From assembly GCF_018310695.1 (NCBI RefSeq), contig NZ_JAGXCY010000031.1:1-53170 (forward strand): a DNA stretch of 53,170 bases, given 5' to 3'. A model generated the notes under the pieces. The model was not told where the DNA came from and did not search any database. It saw nothing but the letters and a program-made list of their open reading frames with translations. Each line of letters opens with the position of its first letter. Position 1 is the first letter of the stretch. This DNA comes from Paenibacillus sp. Marseille-Q4541 (lineage in GTDB: Bacteria; Bacillota; Bacilli; Paenibacillales; Paenibacillaceae). The position numbers and the translations under genes are program-made. Below are positions 26,469 to 34,871 of this stretch, piece after piece.

Positions 26469-26488
26469 GCAATACATCCTCATACGAC

Positions 26489-26517
26489 ATATTAACGTAT
26501 TTGTCAAACGGTGTCAA
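26489..26517 (-). promoter_or_regulatory. Strong sigma-A-like promoter upstream of metK
   Basis: A perfect TTGACA (26512-26517), 17 bases, then TATAAT-like TAATAT (26489-26494) on the minus strand. A second TTGACA overlaps the spacer (about 26501-26506) but has no equally good -10. The start site would be near 26482. Confidence 0.75.
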
Positions 26518-26610
26518 TCAATGATGAAATAGGATCATTTCCACAATTTTTTTATAAATTTTTGAACTTTTTTCGTTATTTTATTAACTTTGCTCATGGT
26601 TTCATCCACC

Positions 26611-26889
26611 TCACAGTTTTAGTCCGGCTGCGGATGATTCTGCAGAACGAACCAATCGTTTTGTCATCTCTCCACCGATGGAACCATTCTCACGGGAAGT
26701 CACATGACCCCATCCAGAGTATGCTCCTTGTCCACTTATTGAACCCAGCTCATCTCCAAATTCGGCGTCCATTGACCCTACTCCCGCGGATCCTCCTATG
26801 TGGATTCCAAACTCTGCTGCAATCTCATATTTCATCTGGTCCAGCATCTGACGACTCTCGGGAACAAGCTTACGATTATTTCTAGCCAT
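26611..26889 (-). CDS. Alpha/beta-type small acid-soluble spore protein
   Basis: 92 residues. It matches the family in NNRKLVPESRQMLDQMKYEI, the GPR-protease-like EFGI site, and the C-terminal GSIGGEMTKRLVRSAE. These proteins coat spore DNA and protect it from UV and heat. It differs from ordinary SspA/B in a longer Gly- and Asp-rich middle (SAGVGSMDAEFGDELGSISG). The ATG at 26889 has GGAGG nine bases upstream; the frame runs to 26907. The gene stands alone; I could not place a convincing sigma-G promoter in 26890-27112. Confidence 0.93.
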   Translation of the reverse strand: MARNNRKLVPESRQMLDQMKYEIAAEFGIHIGGSAGVGSMDAEFGDELGSISGQGAYSGWGHVTSRENGSIGGEMTKRLVRSAESSAAGLKL

Positions 26890-27112
26890 AATCTGAAACA
26901 CCTCCAAGCGTTATGATCTTGCAGGTATAGTGTTTGCATTTGAGTTCATTATAGACTGGTGAATGATTGTTACTTCTGGAAAATGAAGCGAATTGAAATT
27001 TTCTAAGCAGCTCTAAACGAAATTTATGCTTACGTTAAATACGATATATATGGAAGAGGAAAAACGCAGCGCTCAAGATAGGGCGAACGAAACTTTGTGA
27101 TAAAACAAAAAA

Positions 27113-27147
27113 ATGTTTCGCTTCATATATAATATGAAGCGAAACAT
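27113..27147 (-). terminator. Perfect-stem intrinsic terminator after the 27200 gene
   Basis: Sixteen-base perfect arms (ATGTTTCGCTTCATAT and its complement) enclose three bases, with seven T following on the minus strand. It ends the transcript of the exported-protein genes 27200-30736. Confidence 0.9.
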
Positions 27148-27199
27148 CACATACTAATCGAAATTATGATGATTCCTTTTTATAAAATCTATACCATTA

Positions 27200-27715
27200 T
27201 TATTGGATCTTATAAGTTCCACGGACCATAACCGTAAGATTGTACTTATTACCTTCCTGTACTTCTATGCCTCTTCCTTCACGTGGGAAGGATAGTAAAT
27301 GGTTATTCGTTATGGATTTTCCATTACCAAGGTCTGCACCTTCGGTCAAATCAGCGACACCATTGGCGTCTTCAGAATAGATTACAGCTTTACCACTACG
27401 TACAATAAATTCCGTACCTGCACCTGCAATCAGGCGTTGTCCTGGTTTCACCACAACGATCTTAAGCTCATCACCTGCGCTTGATTCAGGTGTAGAAGGT
27501 TCAGCTGGCTCAGTTGGTTTTGTGTTCCCTCCTCCGCCTTGTACTGCATTTTTAATTGCTTGATCTACATAACTCTTGGTAACGACAGGATCGTCTGCTG
27601 TTCCCGGTTGGGACGTAACAGAAGCACCGTCAGCCGAGATATTCATTACGGAACCAATCCAAATGCCACCGCCTACTGCGATAGTCGCCATTCCTAATTT
27701 CCAAATGCGTTTCAT
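27200..27715 (-). CDS. Small exported protein of unknown function
   Basis: 171 residues. A signal/anchor segment at 8-28 (GMATIAVGGGIWIGSVMNIS) is followed by a DDPVVTKSYVDQ motif, a Gly/Pro linker, and a compact beta-rich C-terminal domain with VVKPGQRLIAGAGTEFIVRS, then LTEGADLGNGKSITNNHLLS and PREGRGI. I do not recognise a named family. The layout (signal, TKSYVD helix, Pro/Gly linker, beta domain) looks like a wall- or surface-bound protein. GAGGAGG precedes the ATG. It has its own promoter-like element (27761-27789) and a very strong terminator. Confidence 0.7.
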   Translation of the reverse strand: MKRIWKLGMATIAVGGGIWIGSVMNISADGASVTSQPGTADDPVVTKSYVDQAIKNAVQGGGGNTKPTEPAEPSTPESSAGDELKIVVVKPGQRLIAGAGTEFIVRSGKAVIYSEDANGVADLTEGADLGNGKSITNNHLLSFPREGRGIEVQEGNKYNLTVMVRGTYKIQ

Positions 27716-27760
27716 GATGTTCCTCCTCTAAAACTTTCATCCCATCTTTCTATGCTTCTA

Positions 27761-27789
27761 ATGATAGAGTGTATCTAGCTTAGAGACAA
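27761..27789 (-). promoter_or_regulatory. Sigma-A-like promoter of the 27200 gene
   Basis: Minus-strand TTGTCT (27784-27789), 17 bases, TATCAT (27761-27766). Both elements differ from consensus in one or two positions. Confidence 0.45.
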
Positions 27790-27898
27790 GAAAAACTTGC
27801 CAAATAGAATAGAGTACTTTTCTAAATATAGCTCAATTTTCACTCTTGATGGTTTCTTTAATCATTAAATATTCTCTCATCTCCGTGTATAACTATTT

Positions 27899-30736
27899 CT
27901 ACCTGTCTTTCGGTAATTCCAGAGGAATACGGTTTGGATTATAGTACATGGACTCCCCAGCTATTTTAAACTTCTCTCCTTGGAACAGATCATAGATGGA
28001 AATTTGGTAGGTTCCTATTCTTCGATCTTCAAAAATTCGATCATCTATAGCCCAAGAGAGTAACTGATTCGTTCCTAACTTAAGGTCTGTAGCTGGGACT
28101 AATTCTTTTGCGAAAATACGACCTGTGGAGTCCGTAATTTCCACTACAAGTTTGTGTTCACTTTCAGGCATATCATACGTCTCGTCCTGAGTGAAAGTAT
28201 AGTACCATTCAACTGCTACATTGCCACCACCAGATAAATAAGCGTCGAATGTGTGCGTTTTTATCTGATAAGGATATAACTCAATTTGATCTATCTTTGT
28301 GAGCGGTGTGAGCTGCTCTGGAGCAATTTCTAATGAAGCGGCATTGACGTACCCAGTAGGTTCTCCCTTAATTGGTGTGAGTTTATCTTCCGTAACCCCT
28401 TCACCTACAATCAATCTCATATCAGAGACCGTTACGCGTTTCGGAATTTTTGCCCACATGGTCACGATACTTTTATCTTCCGGTCCAGCTGGATATTCAA
28501 TCTGTTTTACGTTTGTTTTAAAATAAAGACCGCTCGAAGACTTATAATATCCACTTAATTGAGACAGTTCTGTCTGGCGACTTTCTAGGTTAGTTATTTC
28601 AAGCTCGGTATAAACGAGATCTGTGCTTGTACCTGGATAGACTAAGGTTTTCCGAGTTTTCACCTCTGCCTTTTTGCCTAGCGTAGTCAGGGTAAACGCC
28701 TTACTTTTCTCAATCTGTGGAACTTCAGGAATTGCCCCTATATTCGTTAGCTTCAGCCATTCAAAAGACTCTTCACCTACCTTCTCTTCTAGCGATACTT
28801 GTAACTGAGCGATGTCTAGAGAAGTAGGTACTTTTGTAACGAGATACACATCGATGGACTGACCTGGACCCAGCAAGGAAGCAGCTTGGCTCTTGATAAG
28901 CTTGGTACTTGTTATATCTTTTGCTGAATCCACAGTAAAAGCACCCTGTAGTTCAGGGAGACGTAACGTTTTCACAGATGTATTCTTAATGGTCAATTTA
29001 GCAGACAAAAGGTCTCCATCAGTCCATGGCAACCGTTGAATGGAAGTCCAAGTCACTCCATAGGTACCATTTTCATTCTTCACTGTTGTTTCAGACCCTA
29101 GTGTGTTCTGTAATGAGGTTGGGGTCGGAAGAATATATATGCCTGCTGGATAACTAAAAGAAATCTCCTTTTTCTCTGGATCTTTAGGGACATTCATTGT
29201 GAGTTTGAGCGCACCCTTGGCAACAGCATAAGAGACTGAGATATCCAGTTTAATCGTCTTTTCTTCATCTGGCTTCAGCGTTACGTTCTCTAATGCTTTT
29301 GTCGTTATTGGATAGGATTTGCCTGTCCCACTTTGCAATACGAATTCATACTTCGGCACGGTTATCGTTTGTTTATCTGTATTTTTGAGCTTAAGCCTAA
29401 TGGATAAATCATTCTTGTCGTAACTCTGGTTTACTGTTGCTCCTTCTAGCGTCGTTTGCAGTTTCTGACCTTCTACAAGCACTTCTCTTGGCTTAAAAGG
29501 GGCAGTAGTCGTAATCTTCGTGGTACTAGCACTCGGGAGTTGCAATGTCGCTAGAGGCAGTACCGTCTTTGCTTCGCCTTCCTCCTCTACTAATACTAGC
29601 TCCGCTCCTGTCAGCTTTACGGATTTAGGAATGGTTGCAAGGAGCTTCATTGTTTTGTTTTCCTGTGGCTGAATGTTAAAAGGCGCCGCCTCTGTACTGA
29701 CCGTCTCCGGTATTAGAGGATAATTACTTCCTCCTGCTGTTCGTAACACCCATTTGGCCGTTGGATTCTCTAGCATTTTATAACCGATATTGTGTAGACT
29801 CACCGTTACTTCTGCATAGTTGTAATCGTTCACGGGATGAACCTCTAGCTTGGAAACTTTCACTTTGACAGGGGTATCACCTAAACGAATTGATTTAGAC
29901 TTATTTACAGGTGTCGAAAGTGTATAGGATGCGGGAACATTGAAATGACCCAGATTACTCTCGTAATTTGGCTTACTAAAATCCCACTTCACGATATGAA
30001 ATAAAAGATCGCTAACCTTTACGTTTTTCCCTACCTTTACTATATAAGTCACGGCTAAAGAGGAGCCTGCAGCTACGCTCTTTTTCTCCTTGTCCCTTGT
30101 AATAAGGTTGGGAGAATACAGTGTACCTCCCTTTGTTTTCACTTTTGTCCAATAGTCAATCAGCATCAAATTTTTGCTGTCATTGTTCTGATAAGTAAGG
30201 GTATACGAGATTGTTTTGCCATCTTCTTGTGTAAGTACATTGAGGTCTGTAAGTTTTACTACGCTTTTTGAGGTTAGCTTCACTGATTTTAGGTTATTAA
30301 GTGTATGTAGATTTTTGTCACTTTTTGTCGTTGTCGATTTAGAGCTTGTTGTGGAAGATGTACTCGAAGTGCTGTTCTTAGATGTGCTGCTTCCCGTAGA
30401 TGCTGTCTTTATAAGGGAATTTGTAGAATTAGTCAAAGAACTCCCACTTAATGACTGTGGACGAGCTCCAGAGCCGTAATATAGCAGAGTGGATGGGTGG
30501 ATGTTGTTTGTACTTTTTGTATATTCATCTGTGGTGTTGACCATACTTGAAGTGTCGTCATTAGTATCGATCCTCGTAACCTGATGAGTCGCGACAGACG
30601 TTGATGCAGTACTGGATGAAATGTATGTAGCTTGTCCTTGTTCATTTGCTTCAGCACCTACTAGAGTACCTTGTCCAATAACAATTGCTGCTGCAGCGAT
30701 CCATAGTAACACTTTTTGGTTGTGCTTTCGATCCAC
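27899..30736 (-). CDS. Large exported protein built of five related beta modules, function unknown
   Basis: 945 residues from the GTG at 30736, chosen because GGAGG lies eight bases upstream; the ATG at 30751 overlaps that site. A signal segment (about 9-28) is followed by a low-complexity Ser/Thr region (about 95-145). Five modules of about 110-120 residues follow (about 155-270, 290-400, 430-540, 550-665, 680-795). Each has an LxxxN turn, a GxxYP or SSGLYF strand, and a conserved tail of the type IPKSVKLTGAELVL or IPKRVTVSDMRLIV. A distinct C-terminal domain (about 810-945) ends it. The modules resemble telokin-like or DUF4352-like Ig folds; that is inference. No SLH domain or sortase motif is present. 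Confidence 0.75.
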   Translation of the reverse strand: MDRKHNQKVLLWIAAAAIVIGQGTLVGAEANEQGQATYISSSTASTSVATHQVTRIDTNDDTSSMVNTTDEYTKSTNNIHPSTLLYYGSGARPQSLSGSSLTNSTNSLIKTASTGSSTSKNSTSSTSSTTSSKSTTTKSDKNLHTLNNLKSVKLTSKSVVKLTDLNVLTQEDGKTISYTLTYQNNDSKNLMLIDYWTKVKTKGGTLYSPNLITRDKEKKSVAAGSSLAVTYIVKVGKNVKVSDLLFHIVKWDFSKPNYESNLGHFNVPASYTLSTPVNKSKSIRLGDTPVKVKVSKLEVHPVNDYNYAEVTVSLHNIGYKMLENPTAKWVLRTAGGSNYPLIPETVSTEAAPFNIQPQENKTMKLLATIPKSVKLTGAELVLVEEEGEAKTVLPLATLQLPSASTTKITTTAPFKPREVLVEGQKLQTTLEGATVNQSYDKNDLSIRLKLKNTDKQTITVPKYEFVLQSGTGKSYPITTKALENVTLKPDEEKTIKLDISVSYAVAKGALKLTMNVPKDPEKKEISFSYPAGIYILPTPTSLQNTLGSETTVKNENGTYGVTWTSIQRLPWTDGDLLSAKLTIKNTSVKTLRLPELQGAFTVDSAKDITSTKLIKSQAASLLGPGQSIDVYLVTKVPTSLDIAQLQVSLEEKVGEESFEWLKLTNIGAIPEVPQIEKSKAFTLTTLGKKAEVKTRKTLVYPGTSTDLVYTELEITNLESRQTELSQLSGYYKSSSGLYFKTNVKQIEYPAGPEDKSIVTMWAKIPKRVTVSDMRLIVGEGVTEDKLTPIKGEPTGYVNAASLEIAPEQLTPLTKIDQIELYPYQIKTHTFDAYLSGGGNVAVEWYYTFTQDETYDMPESEHKLVVEITDSTGRIFAKELVPATDLKLGTNQLLSWAIDDRIFEDRRIGTYQISIYDLFQGEKFKIAGESMYYNPNRIPLELPKDR

Positions 30737-30819
30737 GTGAGTAACCTCCATTTATTACCTTATTTTGAAGTTACTATATAGACGCATGGAGTGGGGTAAA
30801 AGTTTCTTTGAATATAAAA

Positions 30820-30847
30820 AAGAAGAGGTGGAAACCCACCTCTTCTT
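30820..30847 (-). terminator. Intrinsic terminator of the S-layer gene
   Basis: Perfect twelve-base arms (AAGAAGAGGTGG and its complement) around four bases, with a T run on the minus strand. It is placed 16 bases after the stop codon. Confidence 0.92.
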
Positions 30848-30862
30848 AGTTTAAGTCAGGTA

Positions 30863-33778
30863 TTACTTAGCTGTTACAGATGTGTAGAAATCTTCAGCAG
30901 CATTATCAGATTTATCAGTTAAGAAGAGACCCGTTGAATTGTTAAGAAGTTCAACTTCAACCGATTGTCCAGCAGTAAGTGCTTTTGCAAGTGTTAAAGT
31001 TAATACATTATTAGCCCCAGCTTCTGCTTTCGTTACTTTAACTTCTGAACCTTCAACAGATACTTTAAACGCAGATGGAGTAAAGTTAACATTAAGGGCT
31101 TCAGTGAAAGTCAATGTAACAGTAGAACCTGCTGCTACATTTGAAGTTTCAATCAATTCTGGTGCAATACCATCATTAGCAACATAACTGAACTTAGTAA
31201 GCTTACGACCTAGAGCATCAGTGGATGTTGGTTTTTCAATTGTTTGTAAAGTAACATTAGAAACGTTGTGAGGAATTACGTCTTCTCCGTCCAGATCAAA
31301 TTCAAGAACAGTGTTTCCATCGTCTGTGCTTTGTTTCATATCGAAAGAGCTGGATGTAAAGGTTTTTCCACCAACAACGATTTCAAAATCAGATGCATTT
31401 ACATAAGTAAGGTTGCCATCCAATTTAACTTTTACAGTATCGCGATCTGTAGCATATACAGATGAAGCAACAGCTGTGATAGTAGAAGATTGTTCATTGC
31501 TAAGTTTAATTGGAGCACCACTTACATAGTTTCCAGTAGTATCAGCAACGTTAACTACACGAAGAGCGTTAGCTTTATCGAAGCCAGCTACTTTGTCTTT
31601 CGCAACTGTCAACACAACTGTGTTTGTGTTGTAAAGGGAAATGTTAGTAGATCCAGCTGGGAATGGAGTGTAAGTAGATCCAGTTACATAATCATATTTG
31701 TTTACATCAAGTGCAGAGCCAGTGCCAGTTGTTGCTACTGGTCTGTTGAATTGAACATAAACATTATATTCTCCGTTAGCTGTATCTTCTTTGTACCAAG
31801 CATCAGAAACTTTCAAAGCACCGACAACTGTAGTAGAGAATCCTACAGATTGAGGAATAATTGCATTACCGATTGTTGCTTGGTCACGAACTCCAGATAC
31901 TTCAAGAGTATAGTTTCCAGCAGGAAGAGCTCCACCAACTGTAGTAAGAACTACTTTGTTTTGAAGTTCTTTTCCGCTGCTGTTTTTAGCGAATACTGGT
32001 GTAGTAGAAGGGTTACCTTTTGTAGTGAAACCTTTACCAGTGAATACTGTACCATCGGATTTTTTCAATACATAGTTAGCTTTTACTTTGATGTCATCTG
32101 GATTAATGTTCTCAGAGAAATCTACAGTAATCTCAGTTTTGTCAGATTCGGATTCAGCTGTTACACCAAGAACTGTAGGGCGAACAGTATCCAACTCAGG
32201 ATTTACCTTAGCGTTACGATCAGCAGAATTGTTGCTGTAATCTGTTACACCGTTCAAGTAAACCGTGTTTTCTCCCAAGCTCAATTTGTTAGCATCAGTG
32301 AAAGTCAACGTTACAACATTATCACTAATACTTACAGTAGCCGGTTTGTTAGTAGATGTGTGATAAGCATTTTTCACGGATTTAATTGGCTCGTTGAAAG
32401 TTACAGTTACTTTCTTCAAATCAGAAGTAGTAATAGAAGTAACTTCTGGAGCAGCAGTATCTTCTACAATTGTAAATTCAGTAGCTGCAGAATTACTATT
32501 AAATCCAGCATAATCTTTCACGTTAGAAACAGTCAAAGAATGTTTGCCAACTGGAAGATCAGTTGTAATGAATGCTACGTTAGGGTAAGTGAATTTAACG
32601 TTACCGCTAATTACGTTACCATTAACTTTGTAGTTAGCTAGGTTACCAGCAGTAGCTGCTGTTACAGGCTCGGAGAACTCTACTCTCAAAGCTTTTGTAC
32701 CCAAACCAGTAACTGCTGTTACTTGTGGCAATTCAGTATCAACTGCTGTGAATTTAACAGTCTCGCTGAAAGTTTTGGAACCGTCAGCATTTTTAACTCC
32801 GCTGATTGTAAGATTAGTTTCTCTTTGTTGTGGCAGATTGATTCCATCTGCTTTTACCAGAAGAGTTACTGATTTTTTATCAGAAGACAATGTTGCAGAT
32901 TCGAAGCTGACGTTAGAAACTTTGTAGTTATCTACGTTAGTTGCTGTAGTTGCATCAACATCACCATCAAATTTCACTTGAATTTGTTTGTAGTTAGAAG
33001 CTGTAGCTGCTTCAATTTTAGTAGCTGCAGTTACTACATAAGTAACTTTTTCAGTGAATTCTTTGTCTTTGTAAGTAAATTTAACTTCAGTTTCTTTGTT
33101 AGCTACAAGAGCTTTGTCCAAAGTTACTTTTACTGTTTCGTCGTCGCTCATTTTAAATTCTACAACTTTTCCACCTTCGGATACAGTGTAGGATTTAACT
33201 TGAAGACTGATCTCTTGGTCAACTTCGTAAGCAGCGCCTACAAGAAGAGCACGAGTTGCGTTGGATTGGAAGTTAGCTTTAGCATCTACCAAACCAGCGT
33301 TGATTGCTGCTTGAACATAACCTTTAGCCCATTGTGTTGCAGTGTTGTTAGTTTCTGTAGGGATTTCAAGATCAAGCGCACGTACAAGTACAGTAGCCAT
33401 TTCTTGAACTGTTACAGGACCGGAAAGGTCAAAGATTTTCTTAGTTGTGTTTTTACCTTCCATGATACCCGCAGCAGATACAGCTTCTACGAAAGGAGCT
33501 GCCCAGTGTTTAGGACCATAGTTTTTGTCTTTGAAAGAGTAAACGCCAGTGATCTCTTTAAGACCCAGTGTTTTAGTGATTACTTTCGCGAACTCAGCGC
33601 GAGTCATTTGTCTGTCAAGGTGTGCTTGACCGTCTGGGAATCCAGAGAAAATACCTTTATCTTTCAAATAACTGTATTGCTCATTTACATCAGTAAGTCC
33701 TGCTTGACCGAATGCTACAGATGCAAACATGGAGAATGCCATTGCTGTAGACAAAGCCACGGATAAAATTTTCTTCAT
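30863..33778 (-). CDS. S-layer protein with N-terminal SLH domains
   Basis: 971 residues from ATG 33778. A signal peptide (KKILSVALSTAMAFSMFASV, cleavage near AFG) is followed by three SLH domains in the first 200 residues. Only the first keeps TRAE; the second has TVQE and the third TRAL. The remaining 770 residues are tandem Ig-like modules of about 100 residues, with repeated VTVTFNEPI, LRVEFSEPV and VTLTFTEAL strands. Codon use is strongly restricted, as in highly expressed genes, and this creates a long shadow frame on the plus strand. The long leader, strong terminator and bias mark it as the main S-layer subunit. A second in-frame start at 33868 has a better-spaced Shine-Dalgarno. Confidence 0.92.
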   Translation of the reverse strand: MKKILSVALSTAMAFSMFASVAFGQAGLTDVNEQYSYLKDKGIFSGFPDGQAHLDRQMTRAEFAKVITKTLGLKEITGVYSFKDKNYGPKHWAAPFVEAVSAAGIMEGKNTTKKIFDLSGPVTVQEMATVLVRALDLEIPTETNNTATQWAKGYVQAAINAGLVDAKANFQSNATRALLVGAAYEVDQEISLQVKSYTVSEGGKVVEFKMSDDETVKVTLDKALVANKETEVKFTYKDKEFTEKVTYVVTAATKIEAATASNYKQIQVKFDGDVDATTATNVDNYKVSNVSFESATLSSDKKSVTLLVKADGINLPQQRETNLTISGVKNADGSKTFSETVKFTAVDTELPQVTAVTGLGTKALRVEFSEPVTAATAGNLANYKVNGNVISGNVKFTYPNVAFITTDLPVGKHSLTVSNVKDYAGFNSNSAATEFTIVEDTAAPEVTSITTSDLKKVTVTFNEPIKSVKNAYHTSTNKPATVSISDNVVTLTFTDANKLSLGENTVYLNGVTDYSNNSADRNAKVNPELDTVRPTVLGVTAESESDKTEITVDFSENINPDDIKVKANYVLKKSDGTVFTGKGFTTKGNPSTTPVFAKNSSGKELQNKVVLTTVGGALPAGNYTLEVSGVRDQATIGNAIIPQSVGFSTTVVGALKVSDAWYKEDTANGEYNVYVQFNRPVATTGTGSALDVNKYDYVTGSTYTPFPAGSTNISLYNTNTVVLTVAKDKVAGFDKANALRVVNVADTTGNYVSGAPIKLSNEQSSTITAVASSVYATDRDTVKVKLDGNLTYVNASDFEIVVGGKTFTSSSFDMKQSTDDGNTVLEFDLDGEDVIPHNVSNVTLQTIEKPTSTDALGRKLTKFSYVANDGIAPELIETSNVAAGSTVTLTFTEALNVNFTPSAFKVSVEGSEVKVTKAEAGANNVLTLTLAKALTAGQSVEVELLNNSTGLFLTDKSDNAAEDFYTSVTAK

Positions 33779-33888
33779 AACCTTTTTTTCTCCTCCTCGA
33801 GAAATCATCACATGATTAGTATTTTTATAATTGCTGTTGCTAGTAAATGGGTTGCCCGTGTTACTCATTTCGTTACACCCCCTTCCCA
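33779..33888 (-). promoter_or_regulatory. Tandem in-frame translation starts of the S-layer gene
   Basis: An ATG at 33868 follows GGGAAGGGGGTG (33877-33888) at about eight bases. A second ATG at 33778 follows GAGGAGGA (33791-33798) at 12 bases. The 30 codons between are in frame and end in ISRGGEKKV before the signal peptide. Paired starts of this kind are known from the Brevibacillus brevis cell-wall-protein genes. Which start is used cannot be read from sequence. Confidence 0.65.
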
Positions 33889-33920
33889 GAGTTAGAGCAA
33901 TAAATCCATATAAAATGATG

Positions 33921-33938
33921 TCTGTGAAATTTCACAGA
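33921..33938. repeat. Perfect 18-bp palindrome in the S-layer leader
   Basis: TCTGTGAAATTTCACAGA is its own reverse complement. It lies about 55-70 bases downstream of the predicted transcript start. It could be an operator or a stabilising RNA hairpin. Confidence 0.55.
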
Positions 33939-33998
33939 AACTAGTAAATTAAGCCATGACCAGAAAAAAAAGAGTAGTTTCCTAATCTTACCTTTTGT

Positions 33999-34027
33999 AT
34001 TATACAATGTGGACCTAGAGACGTAAA
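33999..34027 (-). promoter_or_regulatory. Sigma-A-like promoter of the S-layer gene
   Basis: Minus-strand TTTACG (34022-34027), 17 bases, perfect TATAAT (33999-34004). This gives a leader of about 125 bases to the first start codon and 215 to the second. Farther upstream (34028-34345) the sequence is AT-rich with other -10-like boxes, such as TGATATAAA near 34262, but no gene. Confidence 0.65.
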
Positions 34028-34348
34028 GAAAATTTTTCTAATAAATAGACAATTTTCTCCATAAATCTCATATTTTCTTCCTCATTGTTTTCGGCTCTAC
34101 ATCTTAAACGCAGTAGTTTCAAAAAAGTTGCGACTTTCACAAAAAAATTTTCCTTTATTTTAAAAATGATGGAAACATTCCTTCATTCTTGAATCTACTC
34201 TGCATATAAGTTCCTGTTATCGCGTGTAAATCCTAAATAATATGTAACCACAATTTTCTTTTTTATATCATACACAACACTTAAATTTGGAAAATATTTT
34301 AAACTTGTTTTATATATTCCATACACAAGCATAAATTCCCCATAAAAA

Positions 34349-34372
34349 AAGACGCCCTTAAAGGGGCGTCTT
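34349..34372 (-). terminator. Intrinsic terminator of the 34385 gene
   Basis: AAGACGCCC/GGGCGTCTT arms with a six-base loop, followed by seven T on the minus strand. It closes the small gene directly before the S-layer promoter region. Confidence 0.92.
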
Positions 34373-34384
34373 CCTCATTCCATA

Positions 34385-34726
34385 CTACTTAATCTTCATT
34401 GCAAGTTCGATAATTCGAGCACGCATCTGAGGATCGGTTTTTAGGTTGGCATACATTTGTTCGATAGGTTGCTTATTGTCTTTGTATGTTTTTTCATGCT
34501 TAATCGTAACATGAGACCAATCAATAAGTTCGTTCTCAGAAGCAACCAAATTATTATATGCATCATGGAATCCTGTCTTCATAACAAGTTCTTCCATAAC
34601 TTCTTGCGTAATTTCTTGAGTTTTTTTCGTTTTCTCGATTTCCAGTTCCAAAATAGCAGCTTGTTTTTCGAATTGTGTTTTTGTTTTCATGTAACCAAGT
34701 TGTGCTTTCGAATAGATCGGTTTCAT
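34385..34726 (-). CDS. Small helical coiled-coil protein, unrecognised
   Basis: 113 residues, no signal peptide and no membrane segment. The first 60 residues are charged and heptad-like (KTQFEKQAAILELEIEKTKK, then TQEITQEVMEELVMK). The rest has a DWSHVTIKHEKTYKD stretch and ends in a helix (MRARIIELAMKIK). I recognise no family. AAGGGTGAAGG precedes the ATG; promoter and terminator are its own. It sits between two SLH protein genes, so a cytoplasmic role in surface-protein expression or export is possible, but that rests on position alone. Confidence 0.7.
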   Translation of the reverse strand: MKPIYSKAQLGYMKTKTQFEKQAAILELEIEKTKKTQEITQEVMEELVMKTGFHDAYNNLVASENELIDWSHVTIKHEKTYKDNKQPIEQMYANLKTDPQMRARIIELAMKIK

Positions 34727-34766
34727 TAGATACCTTCACCCTTTAGAAAAATGTGTATTTTACGTT

Positions 34767-34795
34767 ATTGTATCTCAAAAACTATCAAATTACAA
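34767..34795 (-). promoter_or_regulatory. Sigma-A-like promoter of the 34385 gene
   Basis: Minus-strand TTGTAA (34790-34795), 17 bases, TACAAT (34767-34772), about 40 bases before the start codon. Confidence 0.55.
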
Positions 34796-34828
34796 AATCT
34801 AGTGAAACTCGTACTTTCCAAAAAGAAG

Positions 34829-34854
34829 AAACTGCTCCCTTAAAGGAGCAGTTT
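34829..34854 (-). terminator. Intrinsic terminator of the 34872 SLH gene
   Basis: AAACTGCTCC/GGAGCAGTTT arms with a six-base loop and a T-rich run on the minus strand. It lies just past the stop codon at 34872. Confidence 0.9.
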
Positions 34855-34871
34855 AAAGTTGTTATGCGATA

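Noticed and set aside
26374..26610. S-box (SAM-I) riboswitch before metK
   Set aside because: Looked for the conserved core around the GGAGGGA/kink-turn and found none; the leader is too short.
31490..32641. 383-codon open frame on the plus strand inside the S-layer gene
   Set aside because: It is antisense to a highly codon-biased gene; the amino-acid composition (Ser, Cys, Ile, Val rich) has no domain sense, and the frame lacks a ribosome site. A by-product of codon bias.
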